From the NCBI RefSeq assembly GCF_012273515.2, contig NZ_CP050975.2, positions 9,300,001 to 9,364,000 on the forward strand: DNA of 64,000 bases, written 5' to 3'. Below, one piece after another: positions 18,715 through 30,192 of this stretch (its first letter is position 1; each line of letters opens with the position of its first letter). The notes under the pieces were generated by a model. It searched no databases. It was not told the origin of the DNA and saw nothing but the letters and a program-made list of their open reading frames with translations. Origin of the DNA: Streptomyces sp. RPA4-2. GTDB lineage: Bacteria; Actinomycetota; Actinomycetes; Streptomycetales; Streptomycetaceae. A program made the position numbers and the translations under genes.

Positions 18715-21240
18715 TCAGCGGTGGGTGGCGAGATGTTTCTGCAACTGGGCGTGGCGGAACTGGTAGACGCCGCCCACCCGCCTCAGCACCCCCCTGTGCT
18801 CGTGCGCGTCCACCAGGAAGCCCACGAAGCGCCAGGGCAGTCGCCCGGCGAGGCACAACCAGCCCTTGGTGACGGCGTACATCCCCCAGGCGCTCTCGGC
18901 GAGTCCCGCGCTGGCGAACAGCACGGCGAAGATCAGCCCGACACCTAGCCCAACGGTGGAACCGACCGCCAGACCGGCCAGCCCGAAGGCGAGCAGCCAG
19001 CCGAGTCCCATCGCCGCGGACATCGCCCAGAGGACCCGGCGGTCGCGGACCAGGAACGCCCCCGGCGCGGCAGCGGTGGTCAGATCGGCCGGAACCCCGG
19101 CGACGGCCCCGGACTCCCAGGCGCGCCAGACGGCCACTGTCGCCAGCGCGCTGACCGCCACGCAGCCCATCAGCACCCCGGTAAAGCCCGCGATCGCGAA
19201 CCCGATCCCCGCCGCCATCGCCGTCAGAGCGATCCCGCCGACCGTGAGAGCGGCGGGCCACCGCAGGCGACCCATGGGGGGACGTACCGCCGCGCCGGAA
19301 CGAGCGTCCGCGGCGGCCGCTTCACCGGCGACGAAGCCGGTGAACAGACCCAGGGCGGCGCCGCTCGCCAGACTCGTCCAACTGCCGGTGCAGAGCCAAC
19401 CCGCCACCGCGAAGTCCGCGCCCAGTGTGCCGGCGAACACCGAGACGAAGAGTCGGCGCGGGGCCGCGCGACGCAACTGCCACCAGGCGAAGTCGGTGCT
19501 GCCGTCCACGTTCTGTTCGAGGTGCTTCGCCAGCTCCGTCAAGTACCGCCTCGCCTCGTCCGCCGTCCAGCGGCTGTGTCGTGCCCGATCGGGGTGCGGC
19601 CGGTAACCGACGAGAACCGTGGCGTCCAGCAGGTGGGCCGTCACCGCCTCCGGCGTGGGAAAGCGGCGCCCGTCGCACAGTTCGGTGGGATCGGGCAGCG
19701 CTCCCAGGCCCTCACCCGGGCGGGGGTTGTAGGTGTCGCTGGCCATGGCGGCTGCCAGCGGCGTACGCAGCGCCCGCCCGACGGGCGAGGCGTGGCCGAG
19801 CTGGGCCAGCACCGGCGCCCACCGGTCGGCCGCCGCCGACGGGCCGCCCGCCTCACGTTCCAGATACCGCCTGACCGCTTCGGGGCTGGGCTCACCCAGC
19901 GTGACACCGGCCGCGGCACAGAGCTTGACCGACAAGGCTCCCGTCGGGTGGACGGCGCGACGGTAGTCGTCCGTCCGAGCCGCCACCACCAACCGGTCCC
20001 CGCTGTGCAGACCTTCGTTGAGGCGGTCGAGTGCTCGGCCGCGCACCGACTGCGGGATCTCGTCGAGCCCGTCGAGTACCGGCATCAGCAAGTGCCGGGC
20101 CGGCAGCGCCTGTCCCAGGCTCATGTCGGCGCTCGCTCCCGGCACTCTGGCCGACAGACCCGGGTGGCTGATGGCGAGTTGCCCCAGGAACCACGTCCGG
20201 AGGTCCTCCGCAGCCGGGTTCCAAGAAGCCAGGGAGAGCAGCGCGGGCACCGGGCCGCGTCCGGTGGTACGACGGCGGGCGAGCACGTCGAGCATCAGCC
20301 GTACCAGCAGGACCGTCTTGCCGGAGCCGGCCTCGCCGAGCACCACCAGCCGTCCGCTGGGCACGCGGTCGAGAAGCTGGAGCATTCCGCCGTCCGTGGC
20401 GGCGAGGTCCTCGGGGTCGTCCGCCCAGTCCTCGGCCCCGCACCCCACCCCGGCGGGTCCGTCGCCGCACGCGGAGACCGCGTACGTCCAGTCCTCGAAG
20501 AGCGAGGCGTCCGGCGCCACCCACGGCACCGGCAAGGTGTTTTAGTCGTTGACCCTGCGGAACTGCGCCTCGGCCTCCCCCTCCGCCCCGATAGCCAGCG
20601 CGAGTTGGTCGGCGACCTCCAGCAGCGCGTCGGGGCGCCGTAGTGGTGCTGGTTGATCGTCACATGGAGGGGGCTGTTGTCGCCCGTCGTCACACCGCCG
20701 ATGTGACCCCCGGCAGCCACCGACCGATTTCCGGAGGCCACCGCGCCGGGGACCCACGAGGAGCCGCGTCCGCCGAGTGGGCCAGTTCCTCTTCCGCCCC
20801 ACCTGAATGTCATGACTGCCCTTCGTCGCCGGTGACCGCTTCATCGATGCTGCCGCCCGCCGCGATCCCCCGCTCGCCCGAGGCGCGCACGGCGGAGGCG
20901 GGGCCGGGCGGGGCTGGGTCGATGGGCGGTACGGCGGGGAGGATGCAGTAGTCCGGCTGAGGCCGTCACCGGTCACGGCACGGCCGATGTGCCCTCCCGC
21001 GGCGATCGAGCGCGACCCCCGCGCTTCGACCATCGCGCCCGGTGCCTGGTCACCGGAGGGACGGAACAGCGCGTACACGGACACCACGAATCCGGCCAGG
21101 CCGAGCAGGACCCCGATGATGCTCTCTGCCTGAGTGGCGCTGTCCAGGTCTCCGAGGACGACCAGCAGGATCAGCCAGACGGCCGCCAGGCCGCAGACCA
21201 AGGCCACCGCACCAAGCACGACCCTTGCGCGTCCCGTCAT
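18715..21240 (-). pseudogene. NACHT NTPase with C-terminal membrane helices, disrupted
   Basis: The gene began at the ATG at 21240 with two membrane helices. Three repeats of the type GSRSIAAGGHIGRAVTGD follow (near 21000, 20860 and 20715), then a linker, a NACHT domain and about five to six membrane helices. The repeat-linker part needs several frame changes. An in-frame TAA at 20542-20544 separates FRRVND from LPVPWVAPD. The downstream half, 18715-20535, is intact for about 600 residues: Walker A VLGEAGSGKT, Walker B LLMPVLDGLDEIP. NACHT proteins of this type are STAND NTPases, some antiviral (family knowledge). The half-gene could only be expressed from a weak TTG or GTG. Confidence 0.8.
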
Positions 21241-21349
21241 GGTCCCATCGTGCACCGACCGACTCTCCCGGACGGCTCACATCGTCATGTGCTCGACTCA
21301 ACACGCTAGTTGACGATGCGCAAGACGCCTCCGGTGACGGTGGCGCCTG

Positions 21350-21500
21350 CTCCCGCCCAACTGGAGCAGTTCCACCGCACCGCCGAGGAGATCCGCATCA
21401 CCCCGCAAGACGCCGCTGGAGAGACTGCTCGACGTCGTGCGGGGAGCCGAGCCGGAAGCCCTCCAGTGGCGCCCGTCCATCTGGATGCGTGGTCTGGTCG
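21350..21500 (+). pseudogene. Third passenger-gene relative, fragment
   Basis: The frame reads QLEQFHRTAEEIRIT, then shifts to a segment containing TPLERLLDVV. This matches the coiled-coil part of the gene at 14909 (QLEEFHQVAQEIRITRKTLL). The winged-helix half is missing. It is another footprint of an IS-linked cassette. Confidence 0.55.
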
Positions 21501-21539
21501 GCCCGCCAGTGGAGTTCACCGCGGTCCTGCAGTATGACC

Positions 21540-22790
21540 TCAGGTACTGCTTCCCTGGTGTTCCGGCGCTGGGAGGGGTGTGAACCGGACCGGGAGGGTC
21601 TGGGGTCCGCGGGTGAAGACACCCCGTTCGGTGGGGCGGGCCCCGTCCGCAACCCGCACATCGGGCATAGCGTCCAGGAGTTGGTTCACGCCGATCTCCA
21701 CTTCTGCGCGGGCCAGCAGTGCCCCGACGCAGAAGTGGCGGCCCAGCGCGAACGCGAGATGGTCGGCCGCGGCGGTGAACGCGGTGGTCGTCGTGAGGTC
21801 GTCCCGGAAGATGTCGAAGCGGTCCGGGTCGTGGTACCGGTCGGGATCGCGGTTGGCTGCCCCGATCAGGCAGGTCACGGTGGCTCCGGCGGGAACGGTG
21901 CCACCCGACAGCGTGACGTCCACCGCGCTCTGGCGCATGATCATGTGGACGGGAGGGGTGAACCGCAGGGACTCGGCGAAAGCCTTGTCGATGAGCGAGC
22001 GGTCCTCCCGCACCGCTGCCAATTGCTCGTGGTTTTCCAGGAGGTTGGCGAAGATACTTGCTATCGCCTTGTCGGTCGTCTCACCCCCGGCCGCGAGCAG
22101 CAGGCTGCAGAAGGCCTTGATGTCCTCGTCGCTCATGCGGACACCGTCGACCTCCGCGGCGCACAGTGTGGACAGCAGGTCGTCGCCCAGATGCTCCCTG
22201 CGGTGCTGAATGATCGGAATCATATACTCGGCGAATTCGACGCGGGTGCGCTCGCCGGCCGCGGTGACTTCCGCGTCGCCGGAAAGGTTGCCGAGGAAGG
22301 CGATCACCGTTGTGTACCAGCGGTGAAAACGATTGTGGTCGGCCTTGTCCAAGCCGAGCATGTCGGCGATGACGTTGACCGGGAGCCGCGTCGCGAAGTC
22401 TGAGACGATATCGGCGCTTCCCGTGTCCCGGAATTTGTCGATGAGTTCCCGTGCGTTCCGCTCGATCACCGGAAGGAACTTCTGCTGTAGGTCGCTTCCG
22501 CGGAAGGCGGGGGCCACGAGTGCCCGGCGCACCGCATGCTCACGGCCGCTCAGTTGCAGGATGGTCTTGCCGTGCACTGGTTCGATCTGCCAGCTGTAGT
22601 TGTCGGTGGTGAACTGCCCCGCGCGGTCCTTGAAGATGCGCTGCACGTCCTCGTAGCGCGAAACTATGTAGCTCTGGGTAGGCTCGTGCCAGATCAGGGG
22701 CGCTTGTTCTCGCATGACCGTGTATGCGGGGTATGGGTTTTCGGCGAAGGCGGGGGAGAGGATGTCGGGGATGTCCGGGGCGGTGGCCAT
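21540..22790 (-). CDS. Cytochrome P450
   Basis: Heme monooxygenase of 416 residues, usual bacterial CYP length. The ATG at 22790 follows AAGGAG at 7 nt. The I-helix oxygen motif is AGGETTD. The ExxR is Glu273-Arg276 (ESLR). The heme-binding loop is FALGRHFCVG with axial Cys354, and GRHFCVGALLAR fits the FxxGxHxCxG pattern. No ferredoxin or ferredoxin reductase gene is adjacent, so electrons must come from elsewhere. There is no biosynthetic cluster nearby; the substrate is unknown. Confidence 0.95.
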   Translation of the reverse strand: MATAPDIPDILSPAFAENPYPAYTVMREQAPLIWHEPTQSYIVSRYEDVQRIFKDRAGQFTTDNYSWQIEPVHGKTILQLSGREHAVRRALVAPAFRGSDLQQKFLPVIERNARELIDKFRDTGSADIVSDFATRLPVNVIADMLGLDKADHNRFHRWYTTVIAFLGNLSGDAEVTAAGERTRVEFAEYMIPIIQHRREHLGDDLLSTLCAAEVDGVRMSDEDIKAFCSLLLAAGGETTDKAIASIFANLLENHEQLAAVREDRSLIDKAFAESLRFTPPVHMIMRQSAVDVTLSGGTVPAGATVTCLIGAANRDPDRYHDPDRFDIFRDDLTTTTAFTAAADHLAFALGRHFCVGALLARAEVEIGVNQLLDAMPDVRVADGARPTERGVFTRGPQTLPVRFTPLPAPEHQGSST

Positions 22791-23246
22791 GGCTGCTCTC
22801 CTTGAAGCATCAACTGGTCGATCTTTACAGGCTATTGATCATTACCGTGGCCTGAAAGCTGATTCCCGGCCTGTCCCTGGTGTAGTGATACGACGTCGCA
22901 TCAGGCGAGTCTTGACTCCCCTATCGGGGCAAACTGCGGATATCCTCTCGCACTTGGGGACTGGGGGCCGTGTCTGGCATGGCTTGGAAGAGTTCATTTC
23001 AGCCAGGCCAAGTTCGAGTCTGTTGCAGACTCGGGTGACAGGTTCGGTCACGTACCCCGGAAGGCCGGTGTGGTTATGACGGTTTCGAATTCCATGGGGG
23101 GTGACCCGGCCGATGGAGGCTTGTCGGCGGCGTCGGTGGTAGGTTCGCTCGGTCGAGGTCGCGATCCGCAGTCCCTGACGGGTGGCCCGCCGGCGGCGGT
23201 CGAAGCATGCCGGAATGACCTTGCCGCGGTGCTGTGGAGGCGCCTG
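22791..23246. other. Divergent intergenic region between P450 and P-loop gene
   Basis: About 455 bp with no supported gene. An in-frame upstream extension of the P-loop gene (from 23070) is open but has no ribosome site and lacks family similarity. Promoters for both divergent genes must lie here. I see no clear dyad. Confidence 0.5.
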
Positions 23247-23741
23247 ATGGATGTGAGTCCCGAGCCCAGGCTGATTTTGCTGTGCGGGCTGCCCGGTTCT
23301 GGGAAGACGACGCTGGCGAAGTGCCTGGCGAGAGAGATTCCAGCGGTGCGGCTGTGTCCGGACGAGTGGCTGGCGGATCTTGGTGTCGATCTGTTCGATG
23401 AGCCGATGCGTGGCCGGCTTGAGGAGCGGTTTTGGACTCATGCCCAGGATCTGCTGAGGCTCGGGCAGACTGTGATCTTGGAGTTCGGCTTCTGGGGGCG
23501 CGCCGAGCGGGATGAGAAGCGACTGTCGGCGCGTGCACTCGGGGTTCCCGTTGAGCTGCACTACCTTGCTGCGTCGGTCGATGAGTTGTGCCGCCGCCTC
23601 GAAGCCCGCAGCCGGGAGGGTGGGCCGGGGACCGTTCCAGTCAGCCGCGAGTTGCTCGACGAGTATGTGAAGTTCTTCCAGGCGCCCGACGATGACGAGC
23701 TGGGTCTTTTCGACAGCCCGCCTCCGGAACGGCGCGGCTGA
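23247..23741 (+). CDS. P-loop kinase-like ATPase (AAA_33/zeta-toxin-like fold)
   Basis: Product of 164 residues. I chose the ATG at 23247 because GGAGG lies 6 nt upstream and residue 8 starts the fold. Walker A is GLPGSGKT at residues 14-21. An LCPDEW motif and a LEFGFWGRAERDE motif follow, as in small nucleotide or antibiotic phosphotransferase-like ATPases. The lid segment is rich in Arg (RRLEARSRE). The substrate is not predictable. The gene stands alone, so a toxin-antitoxin role is not supported. Confidence 0.82.
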   Translation: MDVSPEPRLILLCGLPGSGKTTLAKCLAREIPAVRLCPDEWLADLGVDLFDEPMRGRLEERFWTHAQDLLRLGQTVILEFGFWGRAERDEKRLSARALGVPVELHYLAASVDELCRRLEARSREGGPGTVPVSRELLDEYVKFFQAPDDDELGLFDSPPPERRG

Positions 23742-23931
23742 CCGGACCCACGCGATGCAGGTCCGGTCAACCGCCGGCCGGCGCAGGTTTCCTCGGCCGG
23801 CTGGGGATGGCCCCGTCCGCGTCCTGGTCCCCGCTTACTGGTCGATGAAGCCTTTGTCGGCACGTCGCCACCGATGACTTTCCGCGTTCCCGACGGTCCA
23901 TGCTTTGAGCGCGAAGCGAGGAGTGCGAAAG

Positions 23932-24606
23932 ATGAGCAAGTTCGTCTTGATTCCCGGGGCTGGCGGCGCGGCCTGGTACTGGCATCGTGTGGTGCCCGAG
24001 TTGCAGGACAGAGGACACGACGCGGTCGCTGTCGACCTGCCCGGCGCCGACGAGTGCGTCGGGCTGCCTGAATACGCCGACGCGGTGGTTGCCTCGATCG
24101 GCAACGATGATGACGTCGTGTTGGTGGCCCAGTCGATGGGCGGCTTCACCGCTCCGATGGTCTGCGCTCGCGTGCAAGTGGATCTGCTGGTGCTGGTCAA
24201 CGCGATGATCCCCCTGCCGGGCGAGACGGCTGGACAGTGGTGGGACAACACCGGATCGACAAAGGCCCGCGTCGCGGCAGCCGAAGCAGGCGGGTATACC
24301 GCGGAGTTCGACCTGGCCACCTACTTCCTTCACGACGTGCCGGACGAGGTCGTTGCTGCCGGCGCGGCGCACGAGCGGCCTGAGGCCGACGTCGCGTTCA
24401 GCCAGCCGTGTGACATCGAGCGGTGGCCGGACGTGGCTACACGTGTACTTGCCGCGGCCGGGGACCGGTTCTTCCCTTTGGAGTTCCAGCGCCGAGTGAC
24501 CCGCGACCGCCTCGGGATCGACATCGACCAGGTTCCCGGCGGTCACCTGGTTGCGCTGTCGCGCCCAGTCGAGCTGGTCGACCGGCTGATCGAGTACCTG
24601 CCCTGA
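23932..24606 (+). CDS. Alpha/beta hydrolase
   Basis: Enzyme of 224 residues. The ATG at 23932 has GAGGAG 8 nt upstream; an upstream in-frame start at 23905 is less likely. The fold starts directly with FVLIPGAGGAAWYWHRVVP (oxyanion region). The triad is Ser68 (AQSMGGF), Asp178 (AGDRFFP) and His205 (GGHLVAL). It resembles salicylate/methyl-ester esterase-like hydrolases in length and layout. It has no signal peptide, so it is cytoplasmic. Substrate unknown. Confidence 0.9.
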   Translation: MSKFVLIPGAGGAAWYWHRVVPELQDRGHDAVAVDLPGADECVGLPEYADAVVASIGNDDDVVLVAQSMGGFTAPMVCARVQVDLLVLVNAMIPLPGETAGQWWDNTGSTKARVAAAEAGGYTAEFDLATYFLHDVPDEVVAAGAAHERPEADVAFSQPCDIERWPDVATRVLAAAGDRFFPLEFQRRVTRDRLGIDIDQVPGGHLVALSRPVELVDRLIEYLP

Positions 24607-25109
24607 ACGGCAGCGGGATTTGCCTCTGCGCACCACCATCGCGCTGTGGCCTGTAAAAGAGAAAGGCGGGGCGGGGAGGTGTACGGGAGCGCCTCGGGGG
24701 AGCAGGCGCCAGTCCTACCCCCTCCTACGTCGGTGGGGCTGCCCGCTGTCGAGCCGCTGCTCGCTCCGGCGTGCATGGCCGGCCCCCGCGGTGAAGCTCG
24801 GAGTCTGACCGGCAAGGGCAGCCCCGTCACCTGTTGCGCAGAGCCCTGCACGCGGCGTTGCCGATGCTTCCACCTTGACGCAAGGAAACGGCTGAGGACG
24901 GCGTATGAGCGGGCCTGGTGTGGGGTTCGGCATCCCCTCTGCGCTCCCGCATCCACCTTCCAGGAAAGAGGGAGAGCGGATGGTGCGGAAGCGCTTCGGG
25001 GGATCGGACGCCGTCGGGTCCGGTTGCGCGTCGGTAGCGGCCTCCGCGCTCGCTGCCCGCGACAGGCCTGCCTCGGGGCAGGAAGGGAAGGAGGCGGAGC
25101 GTGGCTGTG
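24607..25109. other. Intergenic stretch without a supported gene
   Basis: About 500 bp. Frames are open on both strands, as expected at this GC content, but none has a ribosome site with family similarity. Two loosely similar blocks (near 24680 and 24990, both with GAGCGCCTCGGGGG-like sequence) hint at decayed repeats. Confidence 0.4.
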
Positions 25110-25192
25110 TCAGTTCCGCACTCGGCCACCTCACACCAGCCGAGTTCGAACAACAACTGATCACGTCACATACGCTGTCACTCGTCACATGA
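25110..25192 (+). pseudogene. IS3-type transposase C-terminal scrap
   Basis: Translation gives SSALGHLTPAEFEQQL before a stop at 25192. This matches the end of IS3-family OrfB proteins (HSALGYLTPAEFE). Nothing upstream matches the rest of the transposase, so only the tail remains. Confidence 0.5.
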
Positions 25193-25238
25193 AACCCGGT
25201 GTCCACTCCCGGGAATCAACCTCAGTGGGTCTTCGCGG

Positions 25239-26168
25239 TCACACGTGCGCAGGGAATCCGAACCGCTTGACGAGCGCCGGATCCCCGAACGCGTTGATTG
25301 TCGCGATGCCTGTCGAGGTCACGGTGAGTACGAGGATGCCGTAGGGCCGACCACGGTGGTAGCCGACGGCCGCGGGCTGGCCGTTCGCACTGGTCGGCAG
25401 CAATCGCCAGTCGCCCGGCGAGCCCAGGACCTGCTGCACGAGGTAGGGCACGCAGGTGGCACGCCCGGAGAACCATGTGCGCCAAGGCGTCGCCTCGACC
25501 CTGGCATCAACGCGCAGCAGCTGCTCGAGGGCGGCTCCGTCGGCCTCTTCGACCGCCGCGATGTACTGGGCGAGGACGGCGCTCAGGTCGCCGGGCTCGA
25601 CCGCTCTCTCGACATCGGGGGGCGCATGTTCCAGTCGCGCACGAGCACGCTGCAGTGTGCTCTTGACGGCTGCCGTGCTGGTGCCCATCACCTGCGCGAC
25701 GTCCGACGCCGGCCACGCCAGGACGTCCCGCAGGATGAAGACCGCCCGTTGGCGGCCGGGCAACTTCTGGAGGGCGGCGATCAGCGCGATCCGCAGGCTG
25801 TCGCGCGCCGTGACGATCGCTGCCGGGTCGAGCATCGAGTCGGGAACGGGTTGCAGCCATGGTGCTTCCGCAGCCGCGAGCGGGGTCAAGGGGTCGTCGG
25901 CGGGGCCGCCGAGGCCCGACGGCAGGAAACGCCTACTGCGGTGGGACAACGCGGAGAGGCACGCGTTCGTGGCGATCCGGTAGAGCCAGTTACGCACCGA
26001 CGATCTGCCTTCGAACGACTCGAACGAACGCCAGGCACGCAGATAGGTCTCCTGGACCACGTCCTCGGCGTCGTCCACCGATCCGAGGATGCGATAGCAG
26101 TGCGCCAGCAGTTCCCGCCGGTAGGGTTCCGTGTCCGTTGCGAAATCGGCCATCCCGCTCGCCGTCAC
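25239..26168 (-). CDS. ECF sigma factor with SnoaL-like C-terminal domain
   Basis: Alternative RNA polymerase sigma factor of 309 residues. Region 2 contains LAHCYRILGSVDDAEDVVQE and YLRAWRSFESFEG. Region 4 is KLPGRQRAVFILRDVLAWPA followed by QVMGTSTAAVKSTLQRARAR. A C-terminal domain of about 120 residues (VLAQYIAAVEEADGAALEQL on) is SnoaL-like, as in the large actinobacterial ECF groups where the tail tunes activity instead of an anti-sigma factor. Its GTG start overlaps the stop of the DHFR-like gene by 4 bp (GTGA), so the two are translationally coupled. Confidence 0.92.
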   Translation of the reverse strand: MTASGMADFATDTEPYRRELLAHCYRILGSVDDAEDVVQETYLRAWRSFESFEGRSSVRNWLYRIATNACLSALSHRSRRFLPSGLGGPADDPLTPLAAAEAPWLQPVPDSMLDPAAIVTARDSLRIALIAALQKLPGRQRAVFILRDVLAWPASDVAQVMGTSTAAVKSTLQRARARLEHAPPDVERAVEPGDLSAVLAQYIAAVEEADGAALEQLLRVDARVEATPWRTWFSGRATCVPYLVQQVLGSPGDWRLLPTSANGQPAAVGYHRGRPYGILVLTVTSTGIATINAFGDPALVKRFGFPAHV

Positions 26169-26719
26169 GGGGCGTAGGTGAGTGTGACGACGCCCGTCGC
26201 ACTCGGTGTTGCGGCCACGAATCGCAGCGAGCGCGGCAGCACGGTGTCGAAGAGCCGCCTTCCCGCGCCGACGACAACGGGGTGGACGCCGAGGTTCAGC
26301 TCGTCGATCAGGCCGTGCTGCAGCAGCGTTCGCATCAAGGTGAAGCTGCCGTACATGACGATGTTGCCGCCGCGCTCCTGCTTGAGCTTCGCGACCGTCT
26401 GCGCCGCTTCACCGGTGAGGGCGGTGGCGTTCCAGGGCAACGGACCGCTCAGCGTGCTCGTGACGACGGCCTTGGGAAGGTTGTTCATCGCCTCGGCATA
26501 CGGTCCGGTGTTGCTCGACCAGGCCTTCTCGAGGATCTCATAGGTCACCCGTCCCAGCAGGAAGGTGTCGCTCGCCAACAGAGCGTCAGTGGCCCGTTGG
26601 CGCGAGAGGTCGTCGAAGTACTCCAGTGCCCAGCCGCCGTGTTCGATCTCGCCGAAGCCGCCCGGGTCCTGGACCACGTTGTCGAGCGTGACGAATGCTC
26701 CCGCGATGAGCTTGGGCAT
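26165..26719 (-). CDS. Dihydrofolate reductase-family (RibD C-terminal-like) protein
   Basis: Product of 184 residues from the ATG at 26719, preceded by GGAG at 6 nt. It shows the RibD_C/DHFR-like pattern LIAGAFVTLDNVVQDPGGFG, then LLGRVTYEIL, KAVVTSTL, GGNIVMYGSFTLMRTLLQHG and IDELNLGVHPVVVGAGRRLF. These are NAD(P)H-binding reductase-like proteins, rarely true DHFR. It is the first gene of a two-gene operon with the ECF sigma factor; DHFR-like/ECF pairs are common in actinomycetes. Confidence 0.9.
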   Translation of the reverse strand: MPKLIAGAFVTLDNVVQDPGGFGEIEHGGWALEYFDDLSRQRATDALLASDTFLLGRVTYEILEKAWSSNTGPYAEAMNNLPKAVVTSTLSGPLPWNATALTGEAAQTVAKLKQERGGNIVMYGSFTLMRTLLQHGLIDELNLGVHPVVVGAGRRLFDTVLPRSLRFVAATPSATGVVTLTYAP

Positions 26720-26794
26720 GTTGGTCTCCGTCCTCAAGGCCGGCCATTCCGGCCTTCTGGAATCAAGACTTGGGTCAGCTCCGAAAGGAATCGG

Positions 26795-27245
26795 TCGGCA
26801 TGCCAGGACCGTCGACGATTCGCAATTGGCCGGGATCATCGACGAAGTGTGTCCGGTCGGCGCGAGCCCGTTTCTGACGCACGGCCAGGTCATCGAGGCC
26901 ATGGTGTCCAACCGGCTCACCTCGGCCGCTCCGCTGGTGCGGATGGGTGACAGGGTTCATACCGGGGTGGTGGAGGAAGGGCTCGGCGTCGATCCGGGTC
27001 TGCTGAACGGCGACCACCCTGCCTGGGCTCTGGACGCGATCGCCCCGGAGCTGCAGCGGATCGCGGGCACGGTCGAGGCGGGGGCGATTGCCGAGTTCGG
27101 CATCGACGTCGGTAGGTTGCACTGGGACGTGATCAGCATGTCCGCCCACAGCGCCTGCCCGACCGAGGGTGAGGACGCGAACTACCCGGTCATGAAGTAC
27201 GGGCATCCCAACGACCGACGGGGGACCTCAAGCAGGTCCAAGCGC
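26795..27245 (+). pseudogene. IS1634-type transposase N-terminal remnant
   Basis: Starting near TVDDSQLAGIIDEVCPV, the frame gives THGQVIEAMVSNRLTSAAPL, then LLNGDHPAWALDAIAPELQR, FGIDVGRLHWDVISMS and MKYGHPNDRR. This is the DUF4277-type N-terminal domain of IS1634-family transposases. After DRR a one-base shift is needed to read GDLKQVQA, and similarity ends near 27245. The DDE core is absent. Confidence 0.7.
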
Positions 27246-27747
27246 GGTATCCGCCGCCCAAGCATCCCCGGGCACGCCCGGGTCTTCGGCGGCGGTCCGG
27301 GCGCTCCCACGTACCGGGACGACATGGCCGCCCACGGAAGGAATCACACTGCTCCGCACCCGGGACGGCACCTCGGTCAACGGTCGGGGACCAGCTGGCC
27401 GGTCTACCGGCCCGGCACGACCCGACCGGGGAATTGCCGCCTACGCAGCAGCCGAGGAGCTGCGGTACGCCGCGCCTCGCGGAACCGCCGCTACCCGGGG
27501 CCGCTGCGGGCAGCATGCGGGGCCACGGTCGCCGGTCATGACACCGCCGTCGGAATCGCAACGGTGAGCAGTGGTCCCTCGGAGGGCCCCGATCCCGCTG
27601 TCGGGGCTAGCCGGCGCGCCGCGTTCAGCGGTTCACCGACCTTGCGGGACATAACGGGCACTCCGGGTCCGTGCAGCTCAGGCGTCTTCACTTTCTGAAG
27701 GCATACCGCGACCACGGAAAGCCTGCTGCCCGATTTCGTTCACAGCC
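27246..27747. other. Intergenic stretch without a supported gene
   Basis: About 500 bp between the IS1634 scrap and the GH16 promoter. The frames have no ribosome site or recognisable domain. It is probably further degenerate mobile DNA. Confidence 0.4.
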
Positions 27748-27799
27748 TTGACGTGTCAGCAACAAGGCCGTAACCATCAGTCATCCGGAGAGCGCTCTC
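27748..27799 (+). promoter_or_regulatory. Candidate promoter and LacI-type operator of the GH16 gene
   Basis: TTGACG (27748-27753), a 17-bp spacer and TAACCA (27771-27776) form a plausible promoter. The perfect 12-bp palindrome GAGAGCGCTCTC at 27788-27799 would overlap the transcription start. Its GC-centred form resembles LacI-family sites that control polysaccharide genes, such as GGGAGCGCTCCC. The GTG start of GH16 is 31 bp further on. No LacI gene lies in the window. Confidence 0.6.
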
Positions 27800-27829
27800 T
27801 CATTCGGCGACCAACCCACAGGAGACGCC

Positions 27830-30001
<2,172 letters not shown>

Positions 30002-30020
30002 CCGAGCGGTCCCGGACCGT

Positions 30021-30067
30021 CCGGCCCCTGTGACGGGATGCCTCGCGCATCCCGTCACAGGGGCCGG
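30021..30067 (+). terminator. 21-bp hairpin after GH16
   Basis: A perfect 21-bp stem (30021-30041 with 30047-30067) and 5-nt loop, 20 nt after the GH16 stop. It is GC-rich and has no U run. It likely ends GH16 transcription and may also block read-through from the convergent GH92 gene. Confidence 0.85.
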
Positions 30068-30132
30068 GTTGGTCTCGGCGCGGCCTGCTGCCCACGCCCG
30101 CTAGCCCACGAAGACGTGCCTCCCGCGCACAG

Positions 30133-30169
30133 AGGGCTGGTTCCGGAGGTCGTGACCGGAACCAGCCCT
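30133..30169 (-). terminator. 14-bp hairpin after GH92
   Basis: AGGGCTGGTTCCGG pairs perfectly with its complement across a 9-nt loop, about 25 nt beyond the GH92 stop on the minus strand. Together with the hairpin at 30021 it insulates two convergent genes. Confidence 0.75.
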
Positions 30170-30192
30170 GTGTCGTCAGCGCCTGCCGCGCC

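Noticed and set aside
21540..22790. P450 plus P-loop gene as part of a biosynthetic cluster
   Set aside because: No ferredoxin, synthase or tailoring genes adjoin them, and the region is bounded by IS remnants.
23247..23741. P-loop gene as a zeta-type toxin with antitoxin
   Set aside because: No small partner gene is adjacent upstream or downstream; the family also includes many non-toxin kinases.
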